Origin: Amoebophrya sp. A120
Lineage: Eukaryota; Sar; Dinophyceae; Syndiniales; Amoebophryaceae
DNA: 64,000 nucleotides
Assembly (NCBI GenBank): GCA_905178155.1
Contig: CAJINV010000006.1
Span: forward strand, 2,235,700-2,299,699
Direction of reading: 5' to 3'
The translations under genes and the position numbers were made by a program. Position 1 is the first letter of the stretch, and every line of letters begins with the position of its first letter. Positions 53,865 through 61,186 of this stretch are shown here, one piece after another. The notes under the pieces are model-generated. The model was not told the origin of the DNA. It was given only the letters and a program-made list of their open reading frames with translations, and ran no database searches.

Positions 53865-56413
53865 GAGCAGGAGGGTGAGGACCTCAACAAGGATGTTGGG
53901 TTGCTGCGGTTGCCGTATGCGTATTCTTGTTGTAGTGGGTACAAATTGCTCTCAGAAAAACATGGTTTAGTGGCATCTAGAAATATTAACAAGGACAGCG
54001 ACAGGCTACTGTAATTACAATTGGTTCATCTGTGCCAGACTGCAGAAGAAAACCTCGCTACGGCAGTTGCTATCTTGTTGGCTGCATCGGGGCTTTGCAA
54101 CTTATCTCCCCAGGGTTCGGGTGCTACGTCTCTCGTTTGCTGAGGGCGCACCTCCCTGCCCAAACGGCGTACTACGAAGCCGGCGCTGTCGGTTTGCTAG
54201 GTATCAAGACAAGAACAAGCCGAAGAACTCCGAAGGCTAGCGCGCGGCATTCGCATTACGAGCGGTGGCAGTTTCACTGGCATCACACAAAACACTCGAA
54301 GGGGGGAGACGGCGCGACGCCTGCAGCTGCCCTCTTAATTTGGTGCGGGGCTGCGTCGCTCAGAACGGGCGCGCGGCCCCATAAATGCTGCGGACGACCA
54401 TCATATGACCGCAGCCGCATGCTGTGCGGAGGCCGCGTCAATAAAGCTTGGCTGCTCACGCGCCCGCGCCAGCGGTTTGCGGCGCGCAGGCTTCAGTGCT
54501 TGCACTGCCAGCGGCCGGCTAATGCCCGGCGCGCCCGCGAGTAAGAAAGTACGTGCCCGTGGCCGCTGGCAAAAATCGCGCCACCTTACTAGCCCCGCCG
54601 ACCGCCCTGCCAATCGGGGCCCACCCTGCCGGGGCCCATGTATCCCCCCGGGGCCCATATGGCTGCCCGGTCGCACGCTTGCCCGCTGCGCCGGCCGGCC
54701 CCCCGGCCCAGGTGTAAAAGGCCCGGCCGGGGGCGGGGGGGCAGCGGGGGCGCGCCGTCCGAATATCGCGGGCCGCACCCGGCTGCCAATACGCAAGCAA
54801 GGGCAGGGGCAGAAAAGAGGCGGCGGCGCCGTCGTTCATGGCCCTCCTGCTGCTCTCGTCGCTCGACCGCGTGACAGACGTCAGAAAGAGTTCGGCCAAG
54901 CGCGCCCCGCAGCTGGCGCGTCCGCTGGGCTGGGATAGCCGGAGCCGGACGGCGTCAATCGGTCCAGCAACAAATAAAGAAAGGGCGCCCGGCTGGGGCG
55001 CGTCGCGTTTCCCAACGTGGCGGGCCCGCAGCCCATCGGCGCGCTGCCAATGCTTGAACGCCCGGCCGCGGCGGTGCCTCTTTTGCCCACACGCGACGCG
55101 CCCCATATGCGTGGCCGAACGTGCTGGGCGATCGGAATCAATTCCCTCGCCCGCCGGGGCGCGTCGCGTTTCCCAGCGTGGTCGCCATGCGCATGCTGAA
55201 AGCCACCAAGCCACCTAGCGCCATGCGCTTCATAGCATCGGCCGCTGGGTAATCAACAACCCGCCCCCGCCGGCGCGCTGGCCGTCCACGCTGGGCCGCG
55301 GGCGCGGTCGGCGACTGTACGCAGAGGCGCGGGGACCTTCGCTCGTCATCATCTCACTTGCGCCATGACGCCGCCCAAGTCAGTGCTGTGATTGCATTTG
55401 GCCGAGCCCGCCACGAGACTGTCGCGCGCCACAGGAGTAGAAATATCAACCGCAGGGCCCTGACCGTGCCAGGGCACAACATTCAGCCGCGGCGCAGGCA
55501 GCCAAGCGGGCCCGAAGCGGCGCAGGGAAGGGGGGGGGCCGGGTTTTCACGCTATCGCCATCGAGAACGCGCGCCCCCTTACGCCCCCCCCCCCATACGG
55601 GCGCGGGGGCCCGGGTCTTCTTTCGGCTGCGGCCCCCTGCCTGCGGGCGCTCCCACAAGGGCGCCCGCCCGGGGCTGCGCGGAAAATTATTACAGCGCGG
55701 CCGGGGGCTTTTCTACAAGAAAAGCAAAAACAACGAGGCCCGACGGCAGCGCTCGGCCCCGAAGGGGCGGGGCGCGCCCCGGGCCCTCCGCGCCGCTCCG
55801 TCCCGCCCTTGTTCTCCCGCCTAGGGTTGCGCATCTCCACCGGGTGGCGCGAATCTGCTTCGTTCACCTTTTTGCCCAACTTCTGCGCCGCGTCCTTGGC
55901 CTTTTCGTGGAGTGCGCGGCGCTTCCCCTGCCGCCCGACGGCACACACCTGGCCCCGTTTGTTTCTCCGCGTCGCTATTCTGAAACCAGCACGAACAACG
56001 GAAGCTGGAATCCAATAGGAGGGCTTCATGCGCCACAGCAGCAGCAATGTGGCGGGACTCAACATCTGCATCTGCCTACCGAAAAAGGTGTCGAACATGC
56101 TAACTGCTTCCGCACTTGCTTGCCTTAGCTAGGGGGCACTGCGCCTTCAGCTTCACTCGCGTTATAATAAGTGCTGCACGTTCTTCACAAATACATTCTG
56201 CTATAGCTTTTTTTATCACTGTCTTGCAAATTTCATTTCCATCATGAGTCTAGTACTAGTAGCCAGATGAGGACATTCTTACTGATCTGCTCCTCAGGTC
56301 CGTGTGTAGTGCACACCTCATTTGCTAAAGCACACGAAAGAACAACACCACCTCCACACATCAACACCATCTCAGGGCCGCCTTTTCACAGAACGAAATT
56401 TTCCTCCTCACCC
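53865..56413. other. Intergenic region with a GC-rich island (about 54,280-56,050)
   Basis: Upstream of the phosphatase start and downstream of the reductase gene. About 1.8 kb is extremely GC-rich with overlapping long ORFs on both strands and no coherent domain. A block GGGCGCGTCGCGTTTCCCA occurs twice (about 54,996 and 55,157). The flanks are AT-rich. No rRNA or tRNA recognised. Confidence 0.5.
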
Positions 56414-58676
56414 TCACCACAAAAACGGAATCACGGCCTTCCTTCCCAGCGCCTTGTATTTTTCTCCGAAATGATCCAAGTACCAGTTGTGGTGGTGGTA
56501 CCCCCGCGGCCCGATGTTTGCGAATGTGCAGTATGAACTGCAAAAGCATCGCACTCGTATTCATAGCAAACAGGCATGACAAATCTTCTATTCTTCCTAA
56601 GGTAAAACAGGATTACAAATTCCATTTCTACTATTGCTGCGGGAACTTGTCATGCTATTCATGCTAGTACGATACTTTTGCAATGCATATGTAGCACGCG
56701 AAAGCGACAGTCGGTAGGGAGAAATTGTTCGCCATCGCAAACCCGAACCATTCCAAAATCTCGGCTGCAAGATTGGCAGCGGACACGAAGTAAAAGAGGC
56801 CGCCGAACGGGATCTTGTAGCTCTTCTTCACTGCAGCGGAAGTTGTGCTACTAGAGGCACCTGGGGTCTTTGTCCCCCCGGTCCTCCCGTTACTACCATG
56901 ACTTGATCCAGGGGATTTGTTCGACCGGTTTCTACTGCGTTTCATCACTCTCTGCTGGGAACTGGACCTTCGGCGCAAGTTCTGGATCGTCTGCGACGCG
57001 GACGAAATGGCAGATTTCATCGCGGTCTTTATCCTCGTCGTGGCCGTCCCGGAAGAAGTCGTCAGGTCTTTCTTATCCGGACTGGTTTTCAGTTGAAACG
57101 CAGCTGCGCTCTTTTCTGGACTCGATTTTACCGACGGGGTCGCGGCGTCCTTGATTTGTTCTCCACTTTGATTTCGTTTCTTCAACGGCGTTTTGTTTTC
57201 CGCAGCACCCATTTCAATTTCTCCCGTAGCAGAAGAACCTCCATGATCTTCTGTTTTCATCTTGCTATCGTCTTTCCTTCTCAAGTTGATCAAAATTGAG
57301 TCTGCGTGGATGTTCAGAATCATGCCCACCGTGGCTATCGTGAACCCGATCCGAAACACTGGCGTGTTAAACAGAAATTCGTTGGAAAACTCCGTGACGT
57401 AGAGCAGCACGATATGCATTGCAAAGCAAAAGCACGGTGACGGTAGTGGTAAAAATTGCATTACAAATTTTTCCAAAAGCAAAAAGAAAAATGAACTTTG
57501 TCATGCTGATTCCGGTAAGAGAGTAGATTTGTGATGCCAGTCTGGCATTTCTGCGAGTACCACGATTATCATTATACTTTTGCAATTCATATGCGATGGA
57601 CTGCTGCAATCCGTTCCACACGCAAAAGAGAAAAGCGAGGCAAGACACGATCAAGGGCACTTTGGTGGCGTTGGGGCTCATGCGGCACAGCGGGTAGATA
57701 ATGGCGCGCTGAATGTAGTGCGCCTCGAAAAAAAGGAGAAGGAAAATACTGCAGGGGTGGAGTCTGTTGTAGTTCAAATATGTTGTTATTCCAGTTCTGT
57801 AGCAGAAGTAGGCTGGTGCACGTGCAGCAACACAAATACGAACAGTATTGCCCTGATCTTCTTCCATGTCTACTCTGCATGACAGATAAAAGGCAGAGAA
57901 ATAGAATCACCGTACCTCCGAAACGCCTGCAGCGCCGTGCCTTCAAACGTGTAGACATAGTGCAGGACCACCAACAGATATCGCAAGAAAAAACTGTTTT
58001 ACTATGAATTTGTGATGCAGAAAGTGGAACACAGAACTATTTGTCTTGCTACACCTGCAACACATTGCATTTTTAAGGGTGTTTTCCCTTGGGAAGCGCG
58101 CATGACAGACTTTCAGCGTCATGTGTAACAAACTTGTGATGTTGCAGATTTAGCAAAATTATCACAGTGAGACAGTTTTTTCGTGGGATAACAGAGGGAC
58201 CCACCAGGAAGGCGACTCTTGCCAACACCAAGCGAGTTTCGGGTTTTGCAAATAGCCCCACTTACTGTCTGCATACCGGCCGTAGGGGGCTTTGATCAGC
58301 ATGCAGGCAATGAAGGTGATGACGCCAACGATCAACATGAGCCACGGGGATATCGCAAGAAAAAAACTGCTTCACTGTAAACTTGTAATGCAGAATATGT
58401 ATCTGAGAAGTGTTTTTCTTGCTACACACGCAAGACAGTGGATTTTTAGCTGCGTTTTACCTTAGGTATCTCGCATGGCAAATTTTCTCTGTGACGTAGA
58501 CTCTACGTCACAGAGAAAATTTGCCTACTAGAGCAAACTTGTGATGCTAAACTTGTAAGATCTTTGCAGTGAAACACTTTTTTTCGTACGATAGAGGAAT
58601 AGTAGACATAGGTGGTGGCGGAGACCAAATGCGTGGGCAACGCACGGAAAAAGGACTCGAGAACGGTCGAGGACAT
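56414..58676 (-). CDS. Steroid 5-alpha-reductase family enzyme (6 exons, 426 aa)
   Basis: NADPH-dependent membrane reductase family acting on the delta-4 bond of 3-oxo-steroids or related lipids. Exons (one TSD copy counted): 58676-58594, 58345-58190, 57972-57916, 57748-57594, 57409-56694, 56527-56414; 1281 nt. Four introns are introners; 57915-57749 is GT-AG. Family landmarks: KAPYGRYADSKWGYLQNPKL then AWCWQESPSWWVPLL, FFEAHYIQRAIIYPL, FLFCVWNGLQQS, IGFTIATVGMILNIHADSIL, YKIPFGGLFYFVSAANLAAE then ILEWFGFAMA, and the C-terminal NIGPRGYHHHNWYLDHFGEK then RKAVIPFLW. An unusual ~140-residue Ser/Lys-rich insert lies between NLRR and YKIPFGG, where the family has a few residues. The substrate cannot be told from sequence. 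Confidence 0.94.
56531..56693. mobile_element. Introner, family B, intron of the reductase gene
   Basis: Ends GTATGAACTGCAAAAGCATC and GATACTTTTGCAATGCATAT. Short TSD GCA at 56528-56530 and 56694-56696. Excision restores FACTFANIGPRGYHHH. Confidence 0.85.
57414..57593. mobile_element. Introner, diverged family B, intron of the reductase gene
   Basis: Ends ATGCATTGCAAAGCAAAAGC and ATTATACTTTTGCAATTCAT. TSD CGAT at 57410-57413 and 57594-57597. Excision restores LQQSIVLLYVTEF. Confidence 0.85.
57978..58189. mobile_element. Introner, family D, intron of the reductase gene
   Basis: Ends ATATCGCAAGAAAAAACTGT and ACAGTTTTTTCGTGGGAT. TSD AACAG at 57973-57977 and 58190-58194. Excision restores WWVPLLVVLHYVY. 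Confidence 0.9.
58351..58593. mobile_element. Introner, family D, intron of the reductase gene
   Basis: Ends TATCGCAAGAAAAAAACTGC and CACTTTTTTTCGTACGATA. TSD GGGGA/GAGGA at 58346-58350 and 58594-58598 (one mismatch). The interior includes a perfect inverted repeat of AATTTTCTCTGTGACGTAGA near 58,482-58,521. Confidence 0.87.
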
Positions 58677-58930
58677 TTTGTACTATTGTTTTTTTTTTCA
58701 GAAGATCAACATCAAGATGAAGATTTTTGTTTCAAGAACTACCGTGCGCTTCACCTTCACTCTATACCAGTGATCATGAATAATCGATGTAGTACAGGTT
58801 TTAGTTTTTGATGCTGAAGGAAGCTGCAAGAAGCGAAAAAACAAGAACATGGAACAGAGCAGCGTCATCCTCCGAATCGTTTTGTCGTTTTACTCATGCG
58901 CAGAAACGTGGTAAAAAGTACAACTAGGCG
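58637..58930. repeat. 5' region of the reductase gene, duplicated at about 60,478-60,800
   Basis: The first codons and upstream flank of the reductase (GGAAAAAGGACTCGAGAACG, then GAAGGAAGCTGCAAGAAGCG, then CGTTTTGTCGTTTT) recur in the same order in the second copy. This marks a segmental duplication of a promoter plus start codon. Confidence 0.7.
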
Positions 58931-59747
58931 TCGCGGACATTGTTTTTTTTGGTTAACATACCAGAATCTAAACTGCACCCCCGGAACTAAACGTTTGGAC
59001 CAAACGCGTAAACGTTTGGAAAGATCTCTAAACTTCTCAACTTTGCATACAAAAGTGAAAACGGTTCAAGGGTTTGGGTTTTGGGTCTCGGGGCGCTTGC
59101 CTTCTAGTTACGTCGACGGCGCTCTTCTTTTTTTTTTTCAGAGATTTTCGCGCCGCCGGAGTGTGACGGCCCAAGGGTTACACGCTTATGGGGGCCGGCC
59201 CGTTTTAATACCCGCGACCCCGACGTAGCTTGGGCCGAAATAGGGAAGAAGATAAATTTCGCCCGGCCTGTTGGTTCTTGTGGCTGTTTGTTTGGAGGCG
59301 CAAGCGCCATCGGCTACAATATAGAAGATGTAGATGAGTCAGACAGGCAGAACCCCGAGGAAGCGCGGGCATGACTCGCATCGCCCCGATATTGTAACAA
59401 GCGGCGGGGCCTCCTCGGTAAGCTTTATCGTGCTCCGTTGACCGCCTTCCGATGATCCCGACCATGGACTCCACTAGACTACCCAATGCATGCTAGTAGT
59501 ATGAAAATGAAGCGCGTCAGTACTGTAAATAAACTCAGTGCCTTTAGTGTTAGTCAGAGTTGTGCTTGTGCTCCTGCACTGTACCTACTCTTTAAAAATT
59601 ATATTTATACATGACTCAAAATAAAAGGATATTCAGTCATTTTTATTTTTATTCATTTCCACACACTCAAATGTAATTCAGCAACGCCTGCTCTCATCGC
59701 TGTTCGGCCCCCGCGCTTGCAGAATCGTCCATCTATTGCTTGTCTTC
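58931..59747. other. Intergenic, no supportable gene
   Basis: Contains a short GC-rich patch (about 59,140-59,480) and AT-rich sequence. ORFs lack features. Confidence 0.4.
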
Positions 59748-60514
59748 CTAGTCCTCCTCCTCGGGGTGGCTGCTTACGGTTGTTTTCGCGTCATCAACTC
59801 CGTGGGCCGTGCGGCCGTTCCCCCTTCCTGGAGCAGGTCCAGCGTTAGCCCCGAAAGACCCTGATGAACCTCCTGCTCGTTCTGGTCCTGCTTCATCGTC
59901 GATTCTGTCTCCCTCGGGGACCTGGTCTTCCTCAGGAGCTTTACCCTTTAGGGCATGATCCTGCAGCGTGTTGGCCATCGGAATCATAGAAAAAAGCTGT
60001 CTCACTGTGAATTTGTAATTCAACATGCATCCATCGAAGACCGCAGTGTTCGTCTTGCTACTTATGGTAGTACACGACCACAGTGGATGACTATTGTAGT
60101 TTTGTTCTGCGGCAGAAGTAGTACTACACTTGGACAATCATTCGAAATTGATTTCCTTGTCAACATATAGATGGGGACGCTTGTTATGCAAAACTGGTGA
60201 GAAAATCCGTACAGCACTGAAACACTTTTTGTTTTTTTCTACGATATCCGTCTTCACGAGATTATTCACGAACTTCGGCCACAGCTTGTCGACCATGGGA
60301 CTAATCCAAGAAGAAGAGAAACAACTGCTTGTGTTTCGCTATGAGGTAAATTTATTTTTTTATGGTACAAGAACTGATGCACCGCGGCAAGATGCAGCTG
60401 GACAAGCAGTTTTGCAATCCTGTTTGGCTTGCTTTGCTAAAAAAATGCGAAGCAGAATGTTCGTGCTCTTGACGGGCTGGTGCGGAAAAAGGACTCGAGA
60501 ACGGTGGCGGGCAT
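59748..60514 (-). CDS. Small hypothetical acidic Gly-rich protein, tentative two- or three-exon model
   Basis: Not recognised. The terminal exon (about 59,980-59,748) encodes MANTLQDHALKGKAPEEDQ, a Pro/Glu/Gly-rich stretch and ends HPEEED at a TAG. A family D introner separates it from MVDKLWPKFVNNLVKTD (60296-60246), which follows an acceptor-like TTCTTGGATTAG. Further up, 60514 begins MPATVLESFFR, a duplicate of the reductase start MSSTVLESFFR. Joining it through a GT at 60468 would be in phase, but the donor is weak. This is perhaps a new gene built on a duplicated promoter. Start, exon number and expression are uncertain. Confidence 0.35.
59981..60248. mobile_element. Introner, family D, in the small acidic gene
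   Basis: Ends AATCATAGAAAAAAGCTGTC then TCACTGTGAATTTG; right end GAAACACTTTTTGTTTTTTT then CTACGATAT. The TSD is unclear (CG or a diverged 4-5 bp), so the boundary is approximate by a few bases. Confidence 0.7.
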
Positions 60515-60800
60515 TTTGTATATGTTTTACTTTTCTTTCAGAAGGTCAAGATCAAGAATTTTGTTTCAAGAGCTAGCACGACGACATGGACAGCAGTAGA
60601 GCGATTGTGTTGCCACCAACAAGAAGAATAAAGAATAAGTCGCTTCACTCTGGTGCTACACTAGTGACCATGAATAATCTCCGATGCAGTAAGTATAGGT
60701 TTTAGCTTTTGCTGAAGGAAGCTGCAAGAAGCGAAAAAAGATGAGAATGGAGCACGAACATCATAGTAGCGCCGTCCTCCGAACCGTTTTGTCGTTTTTC
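60478..60800. repeat. Duplicate of the reductase 5' region (see 58,637-58,930)
   Basis: Same ordered blocks as at 58,637-58,930, including the start-codon region. After ~11 codons the match ends and the frame meets a stop. Confidence 0.7.
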
Positions 60801-61186
60801 ATCCAGAGGACGGAGGTGGGAAAAAGGAGGCAAGATGTGCCTGCTTTTTCTGGACACAGGAGAGAAGAGTTCTCAGGCTTGCGTCACACAGAAATGATCC
60901 ACACAAGCTGTACGGGTTCTTTCTCGGAAACATCCAGCTCCTCGGTTGCGTTTGGTAATACCTATCACCTACAGCAGAAGACGCAGTACACCTACGCATC
61001 AACAAGCCATTTAGGAGTGTTTTCGTTTTACGTATTCATCGTACATGGGGTCAAGATTATCAAAGGCAGCTCCGGCGTTGTAAACTTCTCGCTTACAGCA
61101 AACATATTAAACGCTTACAACTATACTGTTCTCCACCTGTTACTTTCTTGTATAAGTAGGAGCTGTCGACTCTCCTCTTCTCTTTT

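Noticed and set aside
54032-56128. Long ORFs on both strands, up to 256 codons
   Set aside because: Same reason: a GC-rich island with no coherent domain and no introner junctions.
59104-59486. Short ORFs in a GC-rich patch
   Set aside because: No motif, no junctions and conflicting frames.
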